A stretch of 64,000 nucleotides of DNA. Source: Sulfurospirillum sp. SCADC. GTDB lineage: Bacteria; Campylobacterota; Campylobacteria; Campylobacterales; Sulfurospirillaceae. Positions 43,294-52,537 of the stretch are shown one piece after another; positions within the stretch are counted from its first letter, which is position 1; each line of letters opens with the position of its first letter. The notes below the pieces were generated by a model, which was not told where the DNA came from, searched no databases, and worked only from the letters and a program-made list of their open reading frames with translations. Location: NCBI RefSeq assembly GCF_000743525.1, contig NZ_JQGK01000015.1, forward strand, positions 30,422 to 94,421, written 5' to 3'. Made by a program: the position numbers and the translations under genes.

Positions 43294-45117
43294 GTGAAAC
43301 GTCTGTCACTTTTTATCGTTATCATAGCGCTTTCGTTTACCTTTGTTTACAATCAAAATCTGCTTTCGATTGCTGCAGGTGTCGCCATTTTTCTCTTTGG
43401 CATGAAAAATCTTGAAGAGGGATTTCGTTTTTTCGTGGGCGGACTGCTCGATAAATTTCTCAAAAAAATCACCGACAGTCTCTACAAAAGCATCCTGTTT
43501 GGAACGGTCATCACCACGCTGATGCAATCCAGTGGTCTAGCCGCTGTCATCGCGATCTCCTTTATCAGCGCAGGGCTCATCAGTGTCGCGCAAGGCATTG
43601 GCATCATTTTGGGTGGCAACATCGGTACGACCACGGGGGCGTGGCTAATTGCAGGGCTTGGACTCAAAATTAGCATCGCGACCTACGCTTTGCCAATGCT
43701 TGTTTTTGGCATGCTTTTCATATTCCAAGAGAGCAAACGTCTTAAAGGCATCGGTTATGCCCTTGCCGGTCTTGGCTTCTCCTTTTTGGGCATCGCCTAC
43801 ATGAAAGAGGGATTTGACGCTTTTAAAGCCACCATTGATCTCACCCAATACGCCGCCGATGGATACACGGGCATCCTTCTTTTTGCCATCATTGGAGCGG
43901 TCATGACCATCGTCATGCAATCCTCGCATGCCTCGTTAGTGTTGATTTTAACCGCACTTTCCGCGTCACAAATCACCTATGAAAATGCGATTGCGCTGAC
44001 CATTGGAGCCAACATTGGCACAACGATTACGGCTATTTTAGGGGCTCTTGGCGCTGGAGATGAAGGTAAAAAACTCGCAACCGCACACTTTTTGATTAAC
44101 ACGTTAACGGGTTTGATCCTCATCGGTTTTGTGCCACACTTTATCCATTTTATTGACCATACTGCACCATTTTTTGGGATTGCAGAGCAAGATTACACGC
44201 TGAAACTCGCCCTCTATCACACCTACTTTAACCTCTTTTGTGTGCTTCTCTTCGCCCCACTTGTGCACCATTTGGTCAGCCTGCTCAATTACTTTTTTCA
44301 ACCCAAAATCACGGCTGAGAACGCCATTGATGATGTTTTATACATCAGCGATGTTGCGCTCGATTTTCCAGACACGGCTCAAGCGACTCTTTTAAAAGAG
44401 ACGAAACATCTCTACAACAATGTCGTTGACATTATTGCGCAAGGCTTAAGCGTCACCAAAGAGGACATCACCTCTGGCATGGAGATCGAAGATATTTTAA
44501 AAAGGCGCGATCAAGCCTTACATGTAAACATGGATGCGTATTATGAGAGGCGCATTAAAGAGATCTACGGCAAGATCATCACCTTTGCGATTGTGGCGCA
44601 AGGGAAATTTTCCGATGTCACAACTCAGCAATTTATCCCTATCAAAAATGCAACCATTGGGATTGTTGAGGCGTTTAAAGCGGCAAAACACATGCAAAAG
44701 AACATGCTTCGCTACCTCGAATCGGACAACGAATACATCAAAAATGAGTACAATCACATCCGTAAAACCCTCATCAAACACCTGCGCACCATACAGATGA
44801 TCTTCAACACTTCCGAAGAGGATGTCGCCATTTTACTCTTAAGCAAACTCCAACTCGATGCTCAAAACTACGACATTGCCGCCAATAAATCACTCGACAA
44901 TCTCATTCGCACCAATAAAATCACCTACACCATGGCAACCTCACTGATGAACGACACGAGCTATGCCTACACCATCGCTTCTGAGCTTAGCAAAGTTGCG
45001 CACACGCTGTTCGTTCATGCCACGTCCGAATCCACCGAAGGTCGAGAAGCTTTGATCTTAAATGAAGCCGAAATAAGCGACCTAACACACGCCTCAAGCC
45101 CAAGGAGTACCTCATGA
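43294..45117 (+). CDS. Na/Pi cotransporter family protein (NptA/YjbB type)
   Basis: Membrane protein of 607 residues. Two PNaS repeats carry the QSS signatures ([20 protein letters not shown] and [15 protein letters not shown]) and the matching [11 protein letters not shown] and [11 protein letters not shown] loops. The last 240 residues are PhoU-like helices in the cytosol. It probably moves phosphate with sodium; in YjbB the direction is export. GTG 43294 is preferred as start because AAGGA precedes it by six bases. No Pho box is visible upstream. Confidence 0.9.
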   Translation: MKRLSLFIVIIALSFTFVYNQNLLSIAAGVAIFLFGMKNLEEGFRFFVGGLLDKFLKKITDSLYKSILFGTVITTLMQSSGLAAVIAISFISAGLISVAQGIGIILGGNIGTTTGAWLIAGLGLKISIATYALPMLVFGMLFIFQESKRLKGIGYALAGLGFSFLGIAYMKEGFDAFKATIDLTQYAADGYTGILLFAIIGAVMTIVMQSSHASLVLILTALSASQITYENAIALTIGANIGTTITAILGALGAGDEGKKLATAHFLINTLTGLILIGFVPHFIHFIDHTAPFFGIAEQDYTLKLALYHTYFNLFCVLLFAPLVHHLVSLLNYFFQPKITAENAIDDVLYISDVALDFPDTAQATLLKETKHLYNNVVDIIAQGLSVTKEDITSGMEIEDILKRRDQALHVNMDAYYERRIKEIYGKIITFAIVAQGKFSDVTTQQFIPIKNATIGIVEAFKAAKHMQKNMLRYLESDNEYIKNEYNHIRKTLIKHLRTIQMIFNTSEEDVAILLLSKLQLDAQNYDIAANKSLDNLIRTNKITYTMATSLMNDTSYAYTIASELSKVAHTLFVHATSESTEGREALILNEAEISDLTHASSPRSTS

Positions 45118-45353
45118 GCGGCTTAAAATTTATCCAAAAGATGCAAGAATTATTTGGGCTGAGCCCCGAAAGTGCCGAGTCTACGAAAAAAAAAGCGGTC
45201 AAAGAGCTTGTCAAAAAACTCAAACTCAGACACATTCTCTTAAAGCAAGAACTCAAAAATGAGACCGATTTGATCAAACGCGAAGCCCTTCACGATAGCA
45301 TTCAAATCATCAAAAAACAGGTGAAAAAAGGGAAGGAAATCGTGGATGATTAG
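45114..45353 (+). CDS. Small basic helical protein of unknown function
   Basis: A 79-residue, Lys-rich, fully helical protein not recognised. The C-terminal half has a heptad-like pattern (LKLRHILLKQELKNE, LHDSIQIIKKQVKKG) suggesting a coiled coil. It overlaps the NptA-like gene (ATGA) and the next lipoprotein gene, so all three are made together. It could be a small partner of either protein. Confidence 0.7.
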   Translation: MSGLKFIQKMQELFGLSPESAESTKKKAVKELVKKLKLRHILLKQELKNETDLIKREALHDSIQIIKKQVKKGKEIVDD

Positions 45354-46107
45354 ACACGGCTTTTTGGCTTTGTTTCTCTTGTGTGGTTGTGTAGCACCCA
45401 ATCAAGAGAAGATCGGTGAAGTACTGCAATCGCATGGTGCGACCTCGTTACAGTATGATTTTAAAAAAAGCGTGGATAACCTCATCCTCTACAAAGAGAA
45501 GCTCGATCTTCGCAATCCCAATAGCTTTAGCAAAGAGAGTCAAAAATACATTTTTACGGAGATGCAAAACGCTAAAAACACAATTCGCATGCAGTACAAT
45601 GGCGCGTACCTCACAACGTACGACGACTACCTTAGGCTCGCGTTTGATAAAAACAGCACGATTCCCGAGCGTAACGATTTTCTCATTTTAGGCATTTACA
45701 AACTCTTGTGGGAGAGCTACAAGATCGGTGAAGGGCATCAAATCACCACGCTTTCTTACGATGAAGAGCGCTTTAAAAAGCTCTACTATTACCTTGAAGT
45801 AATCAAATGGAAGATCAAAACAGGCAAAGATGACAAAGGTCGCTACCTCTTTCTCACATGGCAAAACAACTGGCAAGTCGAGTTTCAAAACAAACTTCTT
45901 ATGGGGCAAACACCTTCATGGGAGATGCTTGAAAATCTCCCTTCCATCAAAAGCCGCAAAGAGAGCATTCAAGACCCTTCCAACTTCAATTTTGAGATTC
46001 TGCTCAGCCAAATCATCTTCCACGTCAAAAACAGCGCAAGACTCATCGGCAAAGAACCTGTGGATGTCGGCATCGACGCAATGATCAGCGTGGTACTCTT
46101 TTTGTAG
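45346..46107 (+). CDS. Predicted lipoprotein of unknown function
   Basis: Protein of 253 residues with a lipoprotein signal (FLALFLLCGC). The mature part is helical, rich in Lys, Tyr and Trp, with no family I recognise; YLEVIKWKIKTG and WQNNWQVEFQNKLL are its most distinctive segments. It overlaps the 79-residue gene by 8 bases and is followed by a palindrome copy. It is probably anchored in the outer membrane. Confidence 0.75.
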   Translation: MIRHGFLALFLLCGCVAPNQEKIGEVLQSHGATSLQYDFKKSVDNLILYKEKLDLRNPNSFSKESQKYIFTEMQNAKNTIRMQYNGAYLTTYDDYLRLAFDKNSTIPERNDFLILGIYKLLWESYKIGEGHQITTLSYDEERFKKLYYYLEVIKWKIKTGKDDKGRYLFLTWQNNWQVEFQNKLLMGQTPSWEMLENLPSIKSRKESIQDPSNFNFEILLSQIIFHVKNSARLIGKEPVDVGIDAMISVVLFL

Positions 46108-46109
46108 GC

Positions 46110-46121
46110 TTTACATGTAAA
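46110..46121. repeat. TTTACATGTAAA palindrome after the lipoprotein gene
   Basis: A perfect copy two bases past the stop codon; a weak AAAGAG/CTCTTT hairpin overlaps its right arm. Confidence 0.85.
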
Positions 46122-46140
46122 GAGGCAAAATTCTCTTTAA

Positions 46141-46436
46141 TTAAAACTCCATTTTCATAGAAAGTGCAATATTTCGTGGTTTGCCAAAGGAACTAGAACT
46201 TCTCCAATACTCTTTATTCGTTAAATTTGTGATATTAAGGAGAAAGATTGTAGGGATTTTATCGAATTTCGTTTTGTATCTAACACCTCCATCATAAACA
46301 GTATAAGAAGGAATAATATCTGTATTGGACCATCTCTGTATGATTCCCCAATCCAATAAGCCCCTCCCGTTAGTGTTAACCCTTTGATGGATGGAATATC
46401 ATACTCTGTTCTTTGAATTGAAAAACGGCTCTGGTG
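46141..46436 (-). pseudogene. 3' remnant of a TonB-dependent receptor gene
   Basis: The last about 70 codons encode a typical TonB-dependent siderophore receptor end: SYTVYDGGVRYKTK, FLLNITNLTNKEYWRSSSSFG, and a final strand ending in Phe (MKMEF). Directly upstream in another frame is KGLTLTGGAYWIGESY, also receptor-like, so a frameshift lies near 46355. Everything 5' of this is missing; the sequence joins straight into an ECF sigma factor remnant. Confidence 0.8.
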
Positions 46437-46855
46437 ATATTTTTTTAACCGCATTGGTGCTAATGCCCATCATCTGAGCGATCTCTTGCCTTGAGTAGCC
46501 TTTGTAGTAGTACAGAACAAACGCTTTTTTATTTTGAGGTGAGAGGTTTTTGATGCACGCTTTTAAGGTCTCTTGCCTTATCTGCTCATCGAGTAGCTTC
46601 AGTGTTTTGAGATGTGCATCCGCAGTGCTTCTCTTCTTCGTAGGGCGTTTGTGTCAGCATTTTATCTCTTCGTGCTTTGTCGATGGCAAGATTGAGTGCT
46701 ACTTTGTAGAGAAATGCTTTTTGGATGATCGTGTTTGATTTTTTACTCGCTTCCAAAACTTTGGCATACGTCTCTTGGGTTAGGTCTTGCGCCAAGATTT
46801 TATCCCCCGTAAGCCTTTGCGTGTAGCCCATAATCTTATCATAATATTCTAACAT
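46437..46855 (-). pseudogene. Broken FecI-like ECF sigma factor gene
   Basis: The 5' part (46586-46855) encodes sigma region 2 (YYDKIMGYTQRLTGDKILAQDLTQETYAKVLE). After a one-base shift near 46630, region 4 continues in another frame (LSPQNKKAFVLYYYKGYSRQEIAQMMGISTNAVKK) and then runs into TonB-receptor sequence. The usual fecR gene between sigma factor and receptor is absent. This fits a deletion from the end of the sigma gene into the receptor gene, plus frameshifts. Confidence 0.8.
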
Positions 46856-46995
46856 TCAACCAAAGCCCTACCGTATAATTTTGATAATGAATCTTATAAA
46901 CTATTTTGGCTTCAAATCTTCTTAACCTTGATCTTCCTCAATCTTTTCAGGATTTTTTTTAACTATAATACGTCAAATTTAATAAGGAGTTTTCA

Positions 46996-47190
46996 ATGCA
47001 AATCAATGCAATGCACGTCTGTAATGTCTGTTTACGCACCAGTGAAGAGAGTCATGGAGCGGTTTTTATTCAAGCGGTTAAAAATGGCGAGGAGATTCAT
47101 GTCTGTACGAGTTGTATTCCTCATATCATTCATGGCAGTGGTGATATTGTGAAGTCAAACGCACAAGTCGAAGCTGAACTTCAAAACTAA
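46996..47190 (+). CDS. Small zinc-ribbon-like protein
   Basis: A 64-residue protein with two CxxC knuckles (HVCNVCLR and HVCTSCIPH) separated by about 27 residues, a likely single zinc or iron site. The family is not recognised. It has a strong AAGGAG ribosome binding site and stands alone, followed by two palindrome copies and the convergent superoxide dismutase gene. Confidence 0.75.
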   Translation: MQINAMHVCNVCLRTSEESHGAVFIQAVKNGEEIHVCTSCIPHIIHGSGDIVKSNAQVEAELQN

Positions 47191-47195
47191 AACAG

Positions 47196-47229
47196 TTTAC
47201 ATGTAAGGTTTTCACACCTTACATGTAAA
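47196..47229. repeat. Pair of TTACATGTAA palindromes between convergent genes
   Basis: Copies at 47196-47207 and 47218-47229, centres 22 bases apart, separated by GTTTTCACAC. They are the second close pair in the window, again at gene ends. Confidence 0.85.
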
Positions 47230-47238
47230 TCTTTTTGA

Positions 47239-47934
47239 CTACTTCAGTGCCGCATCAAAACGAGCATTGACTTCGTTCCAATTGACCACACTCCACCAAT
47301 TTTTCAAGTAATCTCCTCGTTTGTTTTGGTATTTGAGATAGTAAGCATGTTCCCAAACATCCACTGCTAAGATCGGCGTTCCTTTAACATCTGCCACGTC
47401 CATCAGCGGATTGTCTTGGTTAGGCGTTGAGGTAATCGCAAGTTTTTTATCGGGAGTCACTATCACCCATGCCCAACCTGAGCCAAAACGCGTTGCGCCT
47501 GCTTTTTCAAAGGCTTCTTTCATTTTATCGATACTTCCAAAATCACGCTCAATCGCTTTTTGAAGCGTTGCAGAAGGTGTGCCACCTTTTCCCACAGGTG
47601 CCATCAGTTTCCAAAAAAGATCGTGGTTATAATGCCCTCCACCGTTGTTTCGCACGGCTGCATTGTATTTAGACATCGACGCCATTATCTTCTCAAGGCT
47701 CAACGTGGAAAGTTCAGGATAGGTCGCGACTTGCGCGTTAAGATTGGTAACATAGGCTTGATGATGCTTATCGTGATGGATCTGCATCGTCTCTTTATCG
47801 ATGGCAGGCTCAAGCGCATCGTTGGCATAAGGCAAAGGGGCTAGCGTAAACGCATCTGCCATCGCGAAAGGAACGAGAATCCAAGCAAATAAAAACGCCA
47901 TAATACTCTGGCGCGACATAGTGGATTGAAACAT
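47239..47934 (-). CDS. sodB: Fe/Mn superoxide dismutase with signal peptide
   Basis: Iron/manganese superoxide dismutase of 231 residues. The four metal ligands are visible: His in MQIHHDKHHQAYV, His in GHYNHDLFW, and Asp and His in DVWEHAYYL. Unlike the usual cytosolic enzyme it begins with an N-terminal extension containing a Sec-type signal (IMAFLFAWILVPFAMADA), so it probably works in the periplasm. A near-perfect AGGAGG lies seven bases before the ATG, which supports this long start. Confidence 0.92.
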   Translation of the reverse strand: MFQSTMSRQSIMAFLFAWILVPFAMADAFTLAPLPYANDALEPAIDKETMQIHHDKHHQAYVTNLNAQVATYPELSTLSLEKIMASMSKYNAAVRNNGGGHYNHDLFWKLMAPVGKGGTPSATLQKAIERDFGSIDKMKEAFEKAGATRFGSGWAWVIVTPDKKLAITSTPNQDNPLMDVADVKGTPILAVDVWEHAYYLKYQNKRGDYLKNWWSVVNWNEVNARFDAALK

Positions 47935-48031
47935 TTGAAACCTCCTGAGATTAAAATAGATTACGTTCGATTTTATAGAGGTTAGCGTTAAATGAAGCTT
48001 AGAAAGATAAGGGGATTTTTGGCTTAAGATA

Positions 48032-48070
48032 GAAAATAAAAAAGAGCAAAAGTAAACTACTTTTGCTCTT
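48032..48070 (-). terminator. Rho-independent terminator of the PFOR gene
   Basis: 13-bp stem AAGAGCAAAAGTA / TACTTTTGCTCTT with a 3-base loop, followed on the minus strand by a T-rich run. It lies just after the PFOR stop codon and is the clearest terminator in the window. Confidence 0.88.
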
Positions 48071-48084
48071 CAACGAAGAAGTTT

Positions 48085-51000
48085 TTACGCCTCTTCAACC
48101 TCATTTGAAAAGTCAGCCATTGCTAAACGGTTGAGTTGTCTCCACCTACGTTGTGCATCTTTTTTATTGTGGTCAAAGAGTGCTTGTGCATGCTCTGGAT
48201 TTGACTTTTTAAGTGACGCATAACGAACTTCGTTCATCAAGAAATCATCATACAATGACCAATCAGGCTCTTTTCCTGTAATTTTAACCGGGTTTTTACC
48301 CTCTGCTTCAAGGCGTGGATCGTAGGTATAAATCGGCCAGTAACCGCATTTGGTTGCAAGCTCGCCTTGGTTACCTGATTTGCCAAGACCACCTTTAATA
48401 CCATGTGCGATACATGGAGAATAGGCGATAATGAGTGATACACCAGGATACGCTTCAGCCGCTTCAAACGCTTTAATCGTTTGCGCTGCAGAGGCGTTTG
48501 AGTTGATTTGTGCCACAAAAACATTACCATAAGTCATAGCGATGTAGCCAAGATCTTTTTTCTGGCTAGGTTTTCCTGCCGCTGTAAATTGAGCGATAGA
48601 ACCTGCACGAGAAGATTTTGAGCTTTGACCACCGGTGTTAGAGTAAACCTCCGTATCAAGAACCAAGATATTCACATCTTCACCACTCGCGATCACGTGA
48701 TCGAGTCCACCGTAACCGATGTCATACGCCCAGCCATCTCCACCAAAAATCCATTGTGATTTTTTAGAAATGTACTGTTTGAGGCTTAAAATGACCTCCG
48801 CACCAGGTGCTGTTGGGTTTGCTTGTAAAAGAGGTACTAAAAGATCACGAATCTCTTCACTTTTTGCTCTATCGTCTCTAAACTCGATCCAGTCTTTATA
48901 GAGTGCTGCAATCGCATTCGGTGCTTTTTCAATCGACGCGTCCATGACAGAGTGGATTCTATGACGCATGGTTTCATTGGCAATGTGCATACCAAGACCA
49001 AATTCCGCATTATCCTCAAAGAGTGAGTTACCCCATGCCGGACCATGACCTTTGTCATTTTTACGGTACGGTGTTGAAGGCGCAGAACCGCCGTAAATAG
49101 AAGAACATCCTGTCGCATTGGCGATCATCATGCTATCACCAAAGAGTCTGGTTGCAAGCGTGATATAAGGCGTCTCACCACATCCTGGGCATGCCGCGTG
49201 GAACTCAAAGAGTGGTTGTGCGAATTGAGCACCCTTTACAGTATTTTTAGAAAGAATATCATCTTTATACGTTACTTTTTTGAAGAGGTAGTCTGCATTT
49301 TCTTGCTCACCCGCTTCAAGACTCTCACCTAGTGGAACCATCACAAGAGATTTCTCTTTGGTTGGACATGCTTCAACACACAGATCACATCCAGTACAGT
49401 CAAGGGAAGAGACTTGGATTTTGTATTTTAGACCTTTAAGCTCTTTACCTTTGGCTTCAAGTGCATGGGTTTTGACACCTTCAGGTGCGAGCGCAAACTC
49501 TGCATCATTGATAAGGAATGGGCGGATAACAGCATGTGGACAGACAAAGGCACACTGGTTACATTGAATACAGTTCTCTTCGATCCATTTTGGAACCGTG
49601 ACACCAACACCACGTTTTTCATACTCCGTGGTTCCATGCTCAAAGGTACCATCTTCATAGCCCTTAAAGACTGAAACAGGTAGGCTGTCTCCTCGTGCTG
49701 CGTTGACTGGTTTGGCGATTGCTTCAACAAATGGTGTACCTTTGTACATCACGACGTCTTGTGTTTTCACTTCATCTTTAAGATTTGCCCACGAAGGATC
49801 AACCTCAACTTTAATCAAACCATTTGCTCCTACATCAATTGCTTTGTAGTTGAGCTCAACAATTTGATCACCTTTTTTGTGATACGTTTTATACGCTTGC
49901 TTTTTCATGAAAGCTTGTGCTTCTTCAAAATCAATGATCTCGGCAAGTTTGAAGAATGCAGATTGCATAATCGTATTGCTTCGATTACCAAGTCCGATGT
50001 CGCGAGCAAGTTTGGTTGCATTGATAATGTAAAACTGAACGTTTTTGGTTGCTAAAATGCGTTTGACTTTATTAGGAATACGTTTAATCGTCTCATCAGC
50101 ATCCCAAATGGAGTTCAGAAGGAATGTTCCATGCTCTCTAATACCATCAATGACGTCATACAACTCAAGGTATGCAGCCACGGAACAGGCGACAAAGTGA
50201 GGATTAGAAACAAGGTAGGTTGAGCGAATCGGGTGTTTTCCAAAACGTAAGTGAGAACGGGTAAATCCACCTGATTTTTTGGAGTCATAAGCAAAATACG
50301 CTTGTGCATACATGTCGGTTTCATCACCGATGATTTTAATCGAACTTTTATTTGCGCCTACCGTACCATCTGCACCGAGTCCATAGAACAGACACTCTTT
50401 CGTTTCAGGCTCACCCAAACTGATCTTCTCTTTAACATCCAATGATTTAAAGGTAACATCATCAAAAATACCAATGGTAAAGTCATTTTTGGGCTCAGCC
50501 AATTTGAGGTTTTCAAAAACAGCCAACATTTGTGCTGGATCAACGTCTTTTGAAGAGAGTCCATAACGTCCACCAACGATGATCGGCGCATTTTTATGAC
50601 CATAAAATGCAGAGCGCATATCCAAATACAATGGTTCACCGATAGAACCTGACTCTTTGGTACGATCAAGCACAGCAATTTTTTGAACAGATTCAGGCAT
50701 AACATCCATCAAGTATTTGATGCTAAATGGGCGGTAAAGATGAGGGGTAATCAAACCAACTTTTTCACCTTTGCTCATCAAATAATCAATCGTCTCTTTC
50801 AAACACTCAGTCACAGAGCCCATCGCAACAATGATACGATCAGCATCTTTTGCACCATAGTATGTGAAAGGTTTATAATCTCGTCCTGTTACTTTTGAGA
50901 TTTCAGACATATAATGCGCTACGATGTCAGGCAACGCATCGTAAAATTTGTTTTGCGCTTCTCTGCCTTGGAAATAAATATCATCATTTTGTGCTGTACC

Positions 51001-51648
51001 ACGTGTTTTAGGATGCTCTGGATTCAGCGCTTCATCACGGAAACGTTGAACCGCTTCTCTATCCAGCAATCTATCAAAGACAGCATAGTCCATCACTTCA
51101 ATTTTTTGAATCTCGTGCGATGTTCTAAAACCATCAAAAAAGTGCATAAAAGGAATACGCCCTTTAATGGCACACAAATGCGCAACACCTGCTAAGTCCA
51201 TGACTTCTTGAACCGAACCAGAAGAGAGCATCGCATAGCCTGTTTGGCGAGCAGCATACACATCTTGGTGATCACCAAAGATTGAAAGCGCATGGGTTGC
51301 AAGGGTACGAGCAGCGACATGGATAACACTTGGAAGTAATCCACCTGCCATTTTATACATATTTGGGATTTTAAGTAACAGACCCTGAGAAGCAGTATAG
51401 GTCGTTGTAAGGGCACCTGCTTGAAGCGAACCATGTACGGTTCCAGCTGCGCCACCTTCACTTTGCATTTCAACAACTTTTACAGGCATACCAAATAAGT
51501 TTTTTTTGCCTTGGCTTGCCCAAATGTCGGTAAAATCCGCCATTGGAGAAGAAGGTGTAATTGGGTAAATGCCTGCGACTTCGGTAAAGGCGTAAGATGC
51601 GTATGCGGCAGCTTCGTTACCATCCATAGTTTTCATGACTTTTGCCAT
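48085..51648 (-). CDS. nifJ: Pyruvate:ferredoxin (flavodoxin) oxidoreductase
   Basis: Single-chain PFOR of 1187 residues, the normal length. It oxidises pyruvate with CoA to acetyl-CoA and CO2, or runs in reverse in carbon fixation, passing electrons to ferredoxin or flavodoxin. Domains in order: substrate domain (GIYPITPSSPMAD), CoA and linker domains, two 4Fe-4S ferredoxin motifs (CIQCNQCAFVCP and CTGCDLCVEACP), a proximal cluster Cys in HAACPGCGETPY, and the TPP-binding domain (GDGWAYDIGYGGLDH, DTEVYSNTGGQ). AGGGGA precedes the ATG. It is followed by a strong terminator. Confidence 0.96.
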   Translation of the reverse strand: MAKVMKTMDGNEAAAYASYAFTEVAGIYPITPSSPMADFTDIWASQGKKNLFGMPVKVVEMQSEGGAAGTVHGSLQAGALTTTYTASQGLLLKIPNMYKMAGGLLPSVIHVAARTLATHALSIFGDHQDVYAARQTGYAMLSSGSVQEVMDLAGVAHLCAIKGRIPFMHFFDGFRTSHEIQKIEVMDYAVFDRLLDREAVQRFRDEALNPEHPKTRGTAQNDDIYFQGREAQNKFYDALPDIVAHYMSEISKVTGRDYKPFTYYGAKDADRIIVAMGSVTECLKETIDYLMSKGEKVGLITPHLYRPFSIKYLMDVMPESVQKIAVLDRTKESGSIGEPLYLDMRSAFYGHKNAPIIVGGRYGLSSKDVDPAQMLAVFENLKLAEPKNDFTIGIFDDVTFKSLDVKEKISLGEPETKECLFYGLGADGTVGANKSSIKIIGDETDMYAQAYFAYDSKKSGGFTRSHLRFGKHPIRSTYLVSNPHFVACSVAAYLELYDVIDGIREHGTFLLNSIWDADETIKRIPNKVKRILATKNVQFYIINATKLARDIGLGNRSNTIMQSAFFKLAEIIDFEEAQAFMKKQAYKTYHKKGDQIVELNYKAIDVGANGLIKVEVDPSWANLKDEVKTQDVVMYKGTPFVEAIAKPVNAARGDSLPVSVFKGYEDGTFEHGTTEYEKRGVGVTVPKWIEENCIQCNQCAFVCPHAVIRPFLINDAEFALAPEGVKTHALEAKGKELKGLKYKIQVSSLDCTGCDLCVEACPTKEKSLVMVPLGESLEAGEQENADYLFKKVTYKDDILSKNTVKGAQFAQPLFEFHAACPGCGETPYITLATRLFGDSMMIANATGCSSIYGGSAPSTPYRKNDKGHGPAWGNSLFEDNAEFGLGMHIANETMRHRIHSVMDASIEKAPNAIAALYKDWIEFRDDRAKSEEIRDLLVPLLQANPTAPGAEVILSLKQYISKKSQWIFGGDGWAYDIGYGGLDHVIASGEDVNILVLDTEVYSNTGGQSSKSSRAGSIAQFTAAGKPSQKKDLGYIAMTYGNVFVAQINSNASAAQTIKAFEAAEAYPGVSLIIAYSPCIAHGIKGGLGKSGNQGELATKCGYWPIYTYDPRLEAEGKNPVKITGKEPDWSLYDDFLMNEVRYASLKKSNPEHAQALFDHNKKDAQRRWRQLNRLAMADFSNEVEEA

Positions 51649-51829
51649 TAAATTCCCCTTAGATTATAATTGTTATACGTACATTCATTTCTGATGATTT
51701 TCCCATTCTACTTAGCATTCTCTTAATAACTCATAAATGAAAGTTAACCACCTATGATTTAATAATCGTTTAACCAAGCCTTACGCAAAATCATAGTCTA
51801 ACAATATGATAAAGATATAATAAAAAATA
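51649..51829. other. Gap between the HAD gene and PFOR
   Basis: AT-rich leader of the PFOR gene. TATAAC and TATAAT-like boxes on the minus strand between about 51660 and 51680 are possible -10 boxes. No strong hairpin or known riboswitch is visible. Confidence 0.35.
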
Positions 51830-52468
51830 CTAAGGGTGTTGTCCAATCATTGTAATCGCATCTAGGGCATCACGAACAATCAAAGAAGTGTATTTTTGTA
51901 ACTCATACTGCGTGCTGTACCCACAGAGCACGCCTATACTTTTCACGCCAGCCTCGTTTGCACAGATAATATCCATGGGTGTATCGCCAATCATCCAAGT
52001 CTGAGCAGGATCCGCATTCAGCGCTAATAATGCTTTTTGAATGGGTTCAGGGTGAGGTTTGGGATGCGTCACAGACTCTCTTCCGATCAACACTTTAAAA
52101 TGGTGCATCACCCCTAAATGCTCCAAAAGCTCTTCAGAGTACTGTGCCGTTTTAGTTGTTACAATTCCTAAAATCGCCATTTTTGAAGCTCGCGTGATGG
52201 CTTCGTGTGCCAGAGGCAACAGTGTCGTTTTTTTGCGTGAAATCAGTCTGTAGTGCTCTTTGTAAGCACACACATACGCATCCGCGTCCAAGGCGTCAAT
52301 GCCCAGCATCGTAAACATCAGATCAAGGGGATGACCAATGAGTTTTTTGATCATGTCATCCTCTGGAACTACGCGTCCAAAGGTCTCATAGGCAACGCCA
52401 AAACTTTCCAATATGGCATCGGTTGAATCGATCAATGTGCCGTCTAAATCAAATAAAATTGTCTTCAT
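51830..52468 (-). CDS. HAD-family phosphatase (PpaX/Gph-like)
   Basis: Haloacid dehalogenase-type hydrolase of 212 residues. It has motif I DLDGTLIDS, motif II Thr in GIVTTKT, the motif III Lys in THPKPHPEP and motif IV IGDTPMDI. It resembles pyrophosphatase PpaX and phosphoglycolate phosphatase; the substrate cannot be fixed from sequence. ATG 52468 follows AAGGG by five bases and is preferred to the GTG two codons earlier. Confidence 0.87.
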   Translation of the reverse strand: MKTILFDLDGTLIDSTDAILESFGVAYETFGRVVPEDDMIKKLIGHPLDLMFTMLGIDALDADAYVCAYKEHYRLISRKKTTLLPLAHEAITRASKMAILGIVTTKTAQYSEELLEHLGVMHHFKVLIGRESVTHPKPHPEPIQKALLALNADPAQTWMIGDTPMDIICANEAGVKSIGVLCGYSTQYELQKYTSLIVRDALDAITMIGQHP

Positions 52469-52487
52469 CTTCACCCTTAATACTTCT

Positions 52488-52499
52488 TTTACATGTAAA
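52488..52499. repeat. TTTACATGTAAA palindrome in divergent gap
   Basis: A perfect copy between the divergent HAD and DUF4197 starts. Confidence 0.85.
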
Positions 52500-52537
52500 G
52501 TACTATTATAACTTCAAGACCATTAAAAAGGAGCTAC

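Noticed and set aside
46440..46446. Sigma factor and TonB receptor as one designed fusion protein
   Set aside because: The receptor piece is only the last few beta strands, contains its own frameshift, and region 4 is out of frame with region 2; decay by deletion is the simpler reading.
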